From Paraspadella gotoi (Eukaryota; Chaetognatha), in assembly GCA_051294375.1 (NCBI GenBank), contig CM119264.1, positions 4,739,352 to 4,803,351 of the forward strand: a DNA stretch of 64,000 bases. The letters run 5' to 3'. The notes below the pieces were generated by a model. It saw only the letters and a program-made list of their open reading frames with translations. It did not search any database and was not told the origin of the DNA. Shown one piece after another: positions 9,601 to 21,400 of the stretch. Both the position numbers and the translations under genes were made by a program. Position 1 is the first letter of the stretch. Each line of letters opens with the position of its first letter.

Positions 9601-12600
9601 TACAAATACTAAATTTTTGTGAATTAATATTTCCGCAAAAATGGAGGAAAATAAACGGCGGAAAGCGGCCTCACCCCCTAGAATCTAGATACCTTTTGAC
9701 GACGCAACCGAGACTCTCGACGCAAGAGAATTCGTCGGGGGCGCAAGTGTGGGCGACGGATGTGGGACACTCGACCTCGTCTCGTCCGTTGCCGCAATCG
9801 TCTTCGCCGTCGCAGACCCACGACTCGTAGATGCAAGTCTGGGTGTCGTTGGTGCCAGCGCTTTCGCAATCGAACATGTAGCTGGGACAGGCGGAGGACG
9901 TCGTGGTGGGCGGAGACCACGTGGTGGGCCTGGGCGTGGTCCCGTTTAAGACGCAATCCCACTCGTCAGAGTTGTCGCCGCAATCGTTGACGCCGTCGCA
10001 GCGCCAGTTGAAAAGCACGCAGTTTCCGTTGCTGAGGAGAAAGAGGGGAGAGAAAAGTGGAGGAAAAAGAACGTTTTACAGAACAATTTTTAAAAGTTTG
10101 TTTTCAAACGAATTCTATATTTTTTAATCTTTAATTATGTAAGATAAAATATGACTAGTTTCACTGTTATTTCGTTGCGTTTGAAATTAGAATGAAGTGA
10201 AATTGTTTATTTTGTTTACAGACAACGAATTTATTTTCTCCTTGAAAATAAAAACAAATTCGTTGTCTGTAAATAAAATAAACAATTCACTCAATTCTGA
10301 CTAGTTTCACGAATGCGGTTTTTTTTTGGGTTATATATGTTAAAAGAAAAGAATAAAAAAAGTGAAAGAAAGACGAACCCGCAAGAAAACTCAATATTTC
10401 GACACTTGAAGGGCGCCTCAGTGGGAGTAGGAATTGCAGTGGTCGGTTCCAGGGTAGTCATGGTGCAATTCTCCTCGTCACTGGCGTCGGTGCAGTCTGC
10501 GTCTCCGTCGCAGCGCCAAGATTTGAAGATGCAACGCGAGTCGTTGTGGCATTTGAACTGCCATTGGTTGCAGGCCCGCGGTTGGCAGCCTACCTCGTCG
10601 GATCCGTCCAAGCAGTCGCGTTCACCGTCGCAGCGCCAGCGCATTGGGACGCAGGGCCTATTTGATGATTAAAGAAATTAGTTACATTCGTAATCCCTTA
10701 CTCACAATACCCCTTCCCACCCTAGCGAAAATAATTTATGAATATATTTTTTCCAATAATTATAAAAGATTAAAACCTGTTCTCGATATCGACTGGGATC
10801 TTAAAAGCGAAAGAAAACGAAAGCCAACGAGCCATTTGAAATTCAAGTTTACTAGTTTAGATTTAATCGAAAAAGAACTACTACTACGTCGACGGTGTTA
10901 TAATCAAGTTGAAGTATAAAAACCCTCTATTGTTTTCTAAAGTCTAAAATATATTAAAGTTTTACCGCGGGCCGTTTATTAAATATTGCTATCAATGACA
11001 ATGACAGAATTAGAACAATCTTACGGATTATTCCAGATCCCGACTATATAATCAACTTTGTCGGATCGTCGGTCCGCCTCCTTAATCTTGTCGAATGTCG
11101 ATCATTCACTTAAATCATGTCAGAATATCAAATTATGATAAATTATGCGATGTGAAAATCTCAAATCCTAAGCCGACGAAAAAGAAAGAAAAAAATATAC
11201 TGAGAAATTAAGCAAAAAAAATTATATCCGTCCGTCCGTTTGTCCCACCTTAGCATTAAACTCCAATTACTTGTGATAAGAACGAAATTTTGTGTGTGGG
11301 TAGGAAACGTGTGATAGAGCTGGATATAAAGTTGCGAAGGAATCGTGCAAGTGGAAATGAGTTTAAATGGAAAAAACATAGGTCACATTTACTTGAATCT
11401 TTTTAGTAATTTTAACCCATAATTACTCAAATTAATCATAATTGGATGGATACATTGAGATGAAATTTTGTGTGGTAGGATAGTGTGTGATTGAGCAGGA
11501 TATAAAGCTACGATGGAATCGAGGAGTGGAAATTTCAGTTAGGGTCACAAATTTAAAGAATTATCGTGATTAATAATCTGATTAGCTGATTACCGCTTCA
11601 TTATTCGTAGGCAGATCCGACATTGTTTGGTCAAACTTGTTCAAAACAATAACATATGTTTTAGTTTGAATTTCAGTATTCAGCTATTCTTTCAACTTTA
11701 ATTTTCGAGCTTACACGCTTTCAAAGGCCAATATTACGAACCTGCCGTTGCGCGGACATGAAAATTCCGAAGAGGAGCAAGTGGCGTTAGGCTGGACGGA
11801 AGGCGGGATGGTTGTGACGTTATAATAACAGTCGCGCTCGTCGCTGTTGTCGTGACAATCGTCATCGAAGTCACAAACCCAATCTCGATTGATGCAGCGT
11901 TTATTGTGACACCTAAAAACAATAGATTTTGAAAAAAACGTAAATAATAATATCTTTCAATTCATAAAAAAGAAACAACTGCAAGAACAACTCACATGAA
12001 CATCGTTGGCGGGCAAGTCTTATCCTCGCAATACAGTTCGTCGCTCCCATCCGAACAGTCCTCGTCCCCGTCACACCTCCACCTCTCAACGATGCATCTG
12101 CCCGTGTCGTTACACTTGAAGTGGTGGGGTCCGCAGGTGTGCTCCGGGCACCCGACTTCGTCGCTCATGTCCCCGCAGTCGTTATCTCTGTCGCATCTCC
12201 ACGAGAGTGGAATGCAGCGCTTCCTAGAGGCGCAAGCGAACTGGCGCTTAACGTCGCAGGTGTTGTTGGCGAATTTGCAGGTGCCATCGACGAAGGTCTG
12301 TCCTGGCTCGCAGAGGCATTCCTCGCTTCCGTTGGCGAGTCTTCGGCGCTCAAGGCCGTTGGGACAGAGACAAGTGTAGTTGGTCCTCGAGCGAGAAAAC
12401 CAGCGGCCACCGCTCATCGGCATCTCCACACAAAGAGCTTGGCAAGGACGAGAAGAGCAGGTGTTGTTGCCCGATTGGGCCGTCAGGTGCAACACCTTCA
12501 GATCCATGATGCCTCTGAGATGAGAGCGAACGACGCGAGATCGAGTCCCGCTAATCTTGTCTGCGGAAACGACGGACTGTCGCGCCCAGTCGGTCCAATA

Positions 12601-15600
12601 CATCCGGTTCTTGTAAATCCCGATGCTATACGGATGAGGAAGGAAGGCGGTGTCTCTCCTTACGGTTCGAAGGTTCCCGCCGTTCCAATCAGCAGAAAGA
12701 ATAGCGTCGTGATAGGCTTCCGTCCAGAAGATCCTCTTGTCCTTCATGTCAACTGTAAGACCGTTGGGCCACTTAATGATGGAATCGTTGCTCGGAGTGT
12801 TGCGTACGATCATCACGATTCCCGATCCATCCAACGCCGCTCGCTTGATGCTCGAGTTGCGCCAATCGCTCCAGAACATTAAACCGAACTCTGGCACCAG
12901 CGCGATGGAGCGCGGAGAGACGAGCCCTCCCTCTGTGCGATTGAGCAGGGTGCGCCGCATGGAACCGTCCTTGCGGCAGATCTCGATAAGGTCGTTGGTG
13001 GTGTCGACCCAGTAGAGGTTCTGAGAGATCCAGTCGTAAGCCAACCCCTCAACGGTGCCATTGACGCCGATGATGCGCTCTGTCTCTGTGTAGCCGTTAA
13101 GACAGGCGCGATTGATGTCGTGAGTCGAGATGTCGGCCCAGAAGAGGCAGTTATCCGCGTAGTCATAGTCGACGGCGATGGCGTTGTTGAGGTCTTCGAC
13201 GGGCAAGAGCTCGTCGCGTTCCTCGCCGAGGATGTAGCGATGAATTTCGCGACGGATTGTGTAGAGAAGGAACTCTTGCTTGCGCGCAACCGGGCAAGGT
13301 ATTCTCTCAAAGTCAAAGGCGTCATCGTTGCCGACGCAAGTGTCGCCGCTGATTTTACGATAGCCCCTCGACTTTTCGTAGTACGTGCCTGCGGGGCAGA
13401 GGCGTGGCACGGCAGCGGATGGACCGCTTCCGATCCCCTTCCACACGCATACGTCCGACCCGAGCCGGTCGGGGCCGTAGCCCTCGTCGCATTCGAAGTC
13501 AGCCCGGTGACAAGAGCAATTTTCGTGGCGAATGGCGCGGTCAAAGTCGAGCCCGTTGAAACAGCGAGCGTGAGCTTCGCGACGCTTGAAAAACTCTCGG
13601 CTGCCCAGGATGCAGGCGTAGCCGGGTAGATCGTCCGAGGGCGACCACATCTTATAGTCTGCATCGAGGCAGGGGGCGCCGAGGACGTCTCTAAAGTCCA
13701 CTTGCAACACGATCCATCCGTGACGCCGTTTAAGATCGGCCAGGGCGCCGAAAAGAGTAAATACGGTGGACTTTTCCCCCGGCTCCGTCAAGATGCCGTA
13801 AATGATGGCAGTCTCGTTGAGAAATTCGAGCTTGTCCCAAGTTTCGCCCTTGTCCCACGAGTAGAACAGATCTTTCGTGGCCGTGTACTTGGAGACGGCG
13901 ACCATGATGCCTCCGTGGTCGCCGAAGAGGAACGAGTGGGAGCCGTTGAGGACGTTGAACCAAGAAGCGCCGGCCGTCGTGGAGACGAAGAGCGAGGTTT
14001 CCATCTTGAGCGAAGAGCCGACGACTCCATGGGCCATGATGAGGCCAGGCGCCGAGGGTTTGCTCAGGATCGGTGAAGCGCGGTAGCCAGGGTAGAGTCC
14101 AGAGAGGCGCTGGGTTAGGTGAAGAGAGCAGCCGCTGCCGCGACCGCCGCCGCGAGTAGCGCAGTCGAAGACTTTTCCCTGATGGTCGAACTCGGGCGGC
14201 GGTATCTTTCTCCAAAAGCCGCCCTTGTCGAAGGTGATGACGCTGATGGTGTCCTCCAAAGAGATGGACGTCCAATACGAATGAAATGTCCTCGTCCCGT
14301 TGGTGACGTTCGCCCTGACGGAGGCGATGTAGACGCCCTTCAGTCCCGCCACCTTGTGAACGTCGGCGAAAGGATCGCGAGCGAAGGAGGCGAGATAATG
14401 AATCCCGCTCTGCTTTGGGTTGTAGTAGATGACGTTTTCAAGAGAGAGGGAGAAGGAGGAACCGCGAGCTTCCGATATGTAGAGATGGGTCGTGTCTTCG
14501 AAGTGATTGACGCAGAGGAAGATTTGATCTTCGCTCGTGTCCACGAAGAAGTATTCCCGATGGGTCATGCTGAGGAAAACAAACATCTAAATATCCTTGT
14601 TCGATCATTCAAATAATTTTTTTGTTCTTGAGTGCTCCACTCTACCCCCCACACCTTCGGTCAATGAATTCGGCACGACGAAAGGAGGATCGATTGTGGC
14701 TGACGAAGAGATCGAGGTCGGTCTCGTTGTCGGGACGCCGACGCCGTCTGGTGGCCATGAGGTAGGCGCCGCGCACCTCGAAGTCCACCACGTCTTCGAT
14801 AACCTCCTCGATGCGCGACCCGCGGGCGAAGGCGTCGGGGGATCGCAGCACCGCCGACGACGACGACCGCTCTCGCCGCTCTACGTAGAGGGTCAGGGGT
14901 TCGGAGTCCCAGGGGGAAACGCCCCAAAAGAATGCCTTCACGTGATTTTGACACAACAACCACGATTCGCCGAAGTTTCTAGATTTTGGAATAAAAAAAT
15001 TTGGGTTGAAATAAAAAAGTCTAGGAAAACAAGAACAACGACAAAAACGATAAGTGGAACCTCGACACCCAGAGCTTAGAGTCGGATTTGTTGGATTTGT
15101 CCAGACCAACGATGACTTGGTACATCGTAGGATGCAGAGAGAGCTCGTCCGGTCGGAAAGGGACGTGATGCTTGTGCAGAGTCCGCAAGTAATTCCTGAT
15201 AATTCGCGAAATCTTGAAAGTTAAGGCGGCTGAGGAGTGAGCGGATCGGGAAAAAGGGATTACCTGCTCGTGTAGGTAAGGTTGTTCACGATATCTGTGA
15301 ATACGTAATGACTGTTTGAAGCGTGACTAGGGTACATCTTGTTGATCTGCGGGAAATCGAGAAAGCCATTAAGTTTAGGTAACACAAACACAGCGAAGAA
15401 AATAGCCACATACGTTCATAGTCTCTGCCCGGTATTTGAATTCGGTAAAGTTTTTGCCATAATCGTTGGAGACGAACAGTTGAGACTTCGAATTCCTGAT
15501 TGTAAATGAAGATAAATTTTCAAAATTTGAATTTTCTCTTCAGAGAAAGTTTTTATTGTTTACATACAACGATTTTTTTGTTTTTTTGTCGGGAAGAAAC

Positions 15601-16198
15601 TTTCGTGAACATTCATCATTGGACTTTTGACATTTCGGGAAAAAAAAATCGTTTTTTTCAAACAATAAAAACTGTTTTCTCTAAATTTCAAACGAAACGA
15701 AAGCCGAAACTCAATGTCTAAAATCTGAATCAAACCTACAAATTAGACATTAGGCCATGAGGGGAGGAAAATAAAGGACAAGGGATAGAAGCAAAGGAAA
15801 CCGTCACCCTCGCGTTGCGGTCACCTCGACGGCGTGAAGCTCGTGGCCAGAGCGATGATGACATCGCTGCCTTCGCCCGCCCAGTGGACGACCACCCGGT
15901 GCTGCGAGGTGTTGAGAGAGGCGAGGGTGACGCTAGGCAGGTTGGGTCGCGGCGCTGATCGCCGACGACGCTCCGGCCGAACGGAGATCGGTTCCTTCGA
16001 TGAGATTTTCTCTTCGACGCCGCCCAGCGTTAACGTCACGCCGTCATTGACGAATTCCGACGCCGCAAAGTGAAGGGTGGAGGCGGGGTCGCCGAAGCGG
16101 GAAGAGGCGGCGCCGATGGATACGAGGGAAAGAATAAGAAGAGAAGGCGAGATTCGTGTCCATTGGCGGCGAGACAGATTCATTCCGTTCACCGCCAT
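6693..16198 (-). CDS. SORL1: Sortilin-related receptor (SORL1/LR11), complete
   Basis: Type I sorting receptor that moves cargo between Golgi, endosome and surface. Eleven exons: 16198-15825, 15495-15414, 15346-15264, 15195-15061, 14978-14655, 14569-11996, 11912-11742, 10657-10379, 10031-9693, 9428-8144, 7994-6693. They sum to 6948 nt (about 2315 aa; human about 2214). Order of parts: signal peptide ([16 protein letters not shown]); propeptide ending in a furin-type RRRR-S; VPS10 beta-propeller with its Cys-rich 10CC end; YWTD propeller (LFWADI, LYWVDT, MFWSDW, IFWTEA, MYWTDW); EGF-like module; nine LDL-receptor A repeats with CDGxxDCxDxSDE calcium sites (human has 11); six fibronectin III domains; membrane segment [20 protein letters not shown]; a cytoplasmic tail of about 172 aa. 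The tail ends [21 protein letters not shown]-like, matching the acidic GGA-binding end of SORL1. The start is the first ATG of the signal-peptide exon. Very secure. Confidence 0.97.
10189..10306. repeat. Foldback hairpin in a SORL1 intron
   Basis: Arms of about 47 bp carry TTTACAGACAACGAATTT and its complement around a loop of about 20 bp. It shares the ACA-ACGA motif with the hairpins at 15.5, 22.3 and 53.1 kb. Confidence 0.75.
11030..11650. repeat. Dispersed element, degraded copy 1
   Basis: The left part (ACTTTGTCGGATCGTCGGTC and the following AATATCAAATTAT) and the right part (GATTACCGCTTCATTATTCG, then GCAGATCCGACATTGTTTGG) both recur in the same order at 19.06-20.24 kb, where they are further apart. 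It lies in the SORL1 intron 10658-11741. Confidence 0.6.
15537..15710. repeat. Foldback element in SORL1 intron 1
   Basis: Inverted arms contain GTTTTTATTGTTTACATACA and AACAATAAAAACTGTTTTCT. It is followed by a TTTCAAACGAAACGAAAG tail that also follows the related copies at 22.3 and 53.1 kb. Confidence 0.6.
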
Positions 16199-16415
16199 GG
16201 CGGAATTTAAAAGGAAAAAATAGGGAGGAGAGAAGGAATTTGCTTTTTTTGACGCCGACGAGATTCGTTTTAATTCCGCAGTTTGAGATCGGGTCTCGAC
16301 GGAAGAAAGAGAGACGGTTTTTTTTTATTACCAAATGTCGTTTTTTTTTTATCGTCAAACGAGTCACATGATGGGTCGCCGCCGCCTAGCACGAAAAATG
16401 AAAACACGGACAGTG

Positions 16416-16743
16416 ATTGGTCGAGGCTTAATGGACGAACGAAGGCGATTGGCGGAAAATTTTGGAAGGACCTTACCTTTTCCCCTTATCGAGAAGCAGG
16501 TTCCTACTTTTCCTCGGCGAGTGGCGCGAGAGAGAGAGAGAGAGAGACACGCTGGGACTTATTTTTCTCTTTCGACTCGCACGAAAAGACGCCAGCTTAG
16601 CAGGGAAACTGAAAACATGGATGATGATTGGACGCTGCTCGACGGGCGAGCGATTATGATTGGCGGAGGAGAAATACCCAGGACCTTACCTTCCAAATAA
16701 GAGTGGGTTCTCCCCTCACCATGTCGGCAAAATTGAAGATTGG
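16416..16743 (-). promoter_or_regulatory. CCAAT-box cluster upstream of SORL1
   Basis: Five ATTGG words on the plus strand (CCAAT on the SORL1 strand) lie at 16416-16420, 16448-16452, 16627-16631, 16659-16663 and 16739-16743. Two pairs have the same 32-bp spacing and belong to an imperfect direct repeat of about 211 bp that ends in GGACCTTACCTT. The 32-bp spacing is typical of NF-Y-regulated promoters. The cluster sits 220-545 bp upstream of the SORL1 start codon. Function is inferred. Confidence 0.5.
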
Positions 16744-16744
16744 A

Positions 16745-18414
16745 TTCGGGGCGGATGTCTCGCGACGAAAAAGCGTCGCGTGGTCGGAGGAAAGGGGGCG
16801 TTTTATTCTTTTTCTCTCTTAACATTTCATGTTGTATATGAAATCGATGAGAGTGAAGAGAGAATCGTCAAGAACAAAAGATCTCGGCGGACGAGAAGCG
16901 ACATCAGAATTTATTCGGTCCGAATATCGAACAAAAAACGTGTATTTGGGAAAGGTCAATCCCATGCTTGGCTACAAGAAAAGAATTTCTATTTTATCGG
17001 TGTACATAATGGTAAAAAAAACTTTTCTTAAAGTTAAACGCGGAAAATAAAATGATCGACTTTGTAAACACTCCCTATTTATTTATTATTTATTTATTTA
17101 TTTACTATTTTAAATCAGTATTTAAGAAAAAGAAAAAACCTTTTAAATTTGACATGACGTGAGGATAGTGATCCTTAAGTTTTATAAAGCTTTATCTCAT
17201 AAACGATGACAAAGAAAAATGACGAAACGTTTTGCACATTAAAGCTAGCAGTAAACTAACTAGAATGTCAAGAAAGGTTAGATTCCTCAGTTTTAACAAA
17301 TTTAGTCACTAATTCAGTTACTTCCATAACAAAGAAAAACAACTTTAAGCAAGAATAAGAAAAATAAATTCGATAACAAAATAGGAATGACAGTTTAAAA
17401 CTTTATAACAAAGATTTTTAAATAAGTCAACTTATATAAATTAAGCAAGGCGACAAGATGATAGTGCACCATTTAAAAATCAACCATAACATTAAAAATC
17501 CAATGCTGATTTTGATATGTAAAGACAGGAAACTCATAAAAATTGTGTAAAAAATAGAGCCATGTAAATGATAAGAATAAAAAGGATTAGCAACTGGTAT
17601 CAGCGAACTCAATAAAAAAAAGTCACAAAAAAATTCCTGTAGTTTCAAGGGGATATAGATGTTAGTTTGATTTTCTCGACTACGGACTACAAAAAAATTG
17701 TATTTTCATTAGTTCATTCTTGAAAATTAATGTAGCACATCATGATTGAGCAGCCAATAGCTCGTAATACATAGTATTTCTAAAATTTCTAAAATATCAA
17801 CAATATGCAAAGCATACGAAATCACAGTAGGTTTAGCTAAAGAGGCATAGTGCAAATGATATGCAAACAAATGACAATCATTTGAGGGTCAGTTGTCTAA
17901 CTATTGTTAATGAAAAAAAATTACTGCAGCACCTTAGAAACGAGCACAGATTGCGAGTGACTTTGGCGTTAATAGACAGGTTATACAAGGTACTAGACAA
18001 AATGGGACGGGTTAAAAGAGGAATGATGCCAATTTTCAGTCACTGCTAATAAAAATAAAAAACTGAAATTTTTTCCTTAACTTAATCATTTTTACTTTAG
18101 AAAGAAAAGATAAGGAGTTAAAGTGGCACACCAAAAATTGCATTTCTTCCCTTCAGTTAAATGTTGGTGCATAGTTCAGCAAAAAATTTAAGTCCTAATC
18201 TAGAGGTTCCATATTGAATAAAATCATTAGTTAATTTTAAAATCATATTCCAAACAAATATCAACCGGACGCTAATATAGGTTTATTATATTACATATTC
18301 TACGATATAAATATTATAAAATACATAAAAATCTATTTTTATTAACAATAAAAGTTTAGATCGGATTTTTACAATGATGCTAAAACGTTCTTAAAACAAT
18401 TCCGTTTCCAAATT
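16745..18414. other. Spacer between SORL1 5' end and SLC4 3' end
   Basis: AT-rich, with short A and TTTA runs. No gene was recognised. It should hold the distal SORL1 promoter and the 3' UTR of the longer SLC4 transcript. Confidence 0.4.
18338..18343 (-). promoter_or_regulatory. Poly(A) signal for distal SLC4 terminal exon
   Basis: TTTATT on the plus strand reads AATAAA on the gene strand, about 72 bases after the stop codon at 18415-18417. Confidence 0.45.
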
Positions 18415-18480
18415 TTAATCAGCAACAACTGCTTCTTCGTATATATCAGGATCTTCGTCGTCGTCATCGTCGATTCCTTC
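18415..18480 (-). CDS. SLC4A2-like: SLC4 alternative terminal exon A (distal)
   Basis: A TGCAG acceptor opens a phase-0 exon of exactly 66 nt coding [20 protein letters not shown] plus a last Asp and stop. It joins in frame to the common exon ending ...KELGELDK. The acidic EGxDxY-type tail resembles the end of vertebrate AEs (EGVDEYNEMPMPV). It uses its own poly(A) signal. Confidence 0.75.
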   Translation of the reverse strand, partial: EGIDDDDDEDPDIYEEAVVAD

Positions 18481-21400
18481 CTGCAAAAAAAATCTAAGTT
18501 AAATACTCACAATCATAACGGCAATTGCTTAAGGACACGAAGTATTTGCAAGCATTTGTCGTTTGTTAAATGACTACCCTATTTAAAACTATATTTTCTA
18601 GTCATGGCTGTGGCGGAAGCTACATTTAGGCAAGTAGCAATAGCTTACCAGGATAACGCACCATTCTTCCCGTTCGTTCCGGGTTCAATCCTCTTAGGGA
18701 AGCGAGACGGTAATAGCGTCAACTCTGATGAGCACTGATGAACCGAAGCCCCAAAAGGCTAAAAGCCAACCAGTAAAATGCCCCGCGCCCCACTCCCCGA
18801 GCATTTCAGGGAATCTATACCGTTTTTAAACAGTATGATATAATTCCTTTCTTGCCTTAACATCTCTTTCTTTACTGTATCTTTCTTGCATTTATCATTT
18901 TATGTATTAGGTTTTGCCTAAACTTTCAATATTTTAAAATTCAACACATCCTCTTTTTCTCTCTACAGCGACTAATCATCAGAGTTGCGTAAGTTATCTT
19001 AAAAACCATGGACAGACAGAAATAGAGAATTTTTTTTTTAAGCCGGATCTGCTTAGTGCTTACAGCAGATTTCGGCTCTATAATTCACTTTGTCGGTCTG
19101 TCGGTCGCCACCCATTATCTTGTCGGTAAATTACTTATATCATCTCAGAACATCGAATTATAGAAAATTATACAAAATGTCCTTCCGTCCTTCCCTACTT
19201 AGTGTGGGGACTAGACCTTGCCAGAAAATTGAAAGTTTTTGATCTCGCTTAGTAGTAGGGTAAAAAAAGCTCCTCACTAAGGCGTAGTAAAATTTCTAAA
19301 TTTAACTTTAATTAAAATTCTAAAAGTGAGAACGAACGACATTATACTAATGAACATTTATATAATAAAAAAATTTATAATAAATTTTACAATTTACGCA
19401 GTAGGCCATTTTTATACTAGTACTAAAACCAATAAATGTTAAAATTTCAAAACAATTTTTTTAAAGATTTTTTTGCAGATTTGGATTCTCATAAAAAGTT
19501 GATAAAAATAAATATAACTTTTGAAAAATTCCTTCATTAAGTGGGTTAAAAATTAGAAAAAGCTATATTTTAAGCTGAAAATTAACTTTTTATATATTAA
19601 ATATAGTTTTTTTAATTTTTAACCCACTTAATGAAAGAATTTTTAAAAATGATTTATATTTTCTTTTATCAACTTTTGACGAGGAATTCAAATCTGCAAT
19701 CAAAATTAAGAAAAGCCTATTTTGAAATTTTTCGATTTTATAAGGATAGTACTATATATAAATATAGCCTACTGCGAAAATTAAAAAGCATAAAATTAAT
19801 TTTTTTTACAAATTAATGTTCACTGATGGTATGTTGTTCATAATTAACTTTCAGAATTTTCGTATGTAACTTTCACTACGCCTTACTCCTCACCCATGAC
19901 CATATTTTTTGCAATAATTTTCATTAGAAAAAAAATTCAGGAAACTTGAATTTACAATTAATATAAAAAGAAAAACAGTATAATTTCAAGCTTCATTAAT
20001 TAATTATTGATAAATTAGTAATTAATAAATTAATTATTAATTATATTGTAATTAATTAATTTATTTATCAATTAATTTTGTGATTGAGATTTTTATGATT
20101 TACGAAAAACGATTTTGACGCGATTAAAAAAAATTATTATTAATTATTTAATTTATTATTAAATTATCTGATCAGCTGCTTACCGCTAATGATCGTGGGC
20201 AGATCCGGCATTGTTTGCTCAAACTTTTTTCATTAACTTTGAAAAATGCCTGTCGCCACAACATAAAATTAATCAAAACTAAGCTGATAAATAAGAACAC
20301 AGGTTAGAAAAACAAAAAGTAATTACAACTAAGACCTATTTCAATATGCAGTTAATAAGAACATACTTTCCAAGCCTCAAGAATAAATTGAAAGTTAATT
20401 TGTAATTTAAACTCCCCGTTTTTTAACTAAAAGAAATTATCTCGCTAAAAAAATAATGAAATAATGGGTGCTTACTGCCAGTTAAGATATTTTTGCATGC
20501 ATTGATTTGTGATTTGTTTGTATTTGTCATAAAAGGAATTTCTTGTAAAGTCAGTCGTTATAAGATTTTTTATGTTAACTTAGAAGTAGAGCCAGGTTAT
20601 TTTCAAAATATCAATTATTCAGAGTGTTACAGCTAGACAAATGTGAATCACTGAGAGGGCAAAGCTTGAAATAGATTTTGGGTCAGATTCGTGCTAAAAA
20701 AACGTAATCATGCACATTCAAAACAATTTCAAAAACTTAGTTTTCCATATCTAAACAACATTAAAGTAGATAAAACTTTTTATTTCACTTATTAGGATAA
20801 CCACATCTACAATAAGAATAGATTATATTATTGCTACAATACACAGAGGAAAGGATTTGTAAACGAATTTTTCCTCACTGATGGGTCTCAAGTATTTACA
20901 TTAAAAATTGGTAAAAAAATATATTTAGAATCCATGAGACAATGGTTATCGCCAGGCAAGGCAATCGGGATTCTAAATCAAATAACGTTATATTTCTCAA
21001 AACCTACGTTTTATAAATTCCATGCATAATCCTCGTGTTTTTCTTCTTCATCATCATCTTCTTTATCTATACCCTCCTATACAACAAGAAGCATTGAAAA
21101 GGATGTACCCACAAATATGGTTAGCACAATTATTAGATTTTCGTGTTTACGTATTTCTTGAAAAAGAAGAGCGTTTTTAGTTAAAAAGTAAAATATATAT
21201 TAAATTATTTTGTTAAAGAAACCCATTTGATACTCCGGTACAAAATTATGTTTGGTTCTAAAATTACTTACAAGAATCTTTCATAGTAAATCTTGCTAAA
21301 TCGCATAAAGATCATTCTACATACAAAAAAACCAAACAATTTACCTTGTCTAATTCACCCAGTTCTTTTGGCGTAAATAAATATGGAATTACAAGCTTTC

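Noticed and set aside
12121-14275. Long plus-strand and alternate-frame ORFs (up to 261 codons)
   Set aside because: Shadows of the GC-rich SORL1 exon 14569-11996; no domain matches, whereas the main minus frame holds VPS10, YWTD and LDLa signatures.
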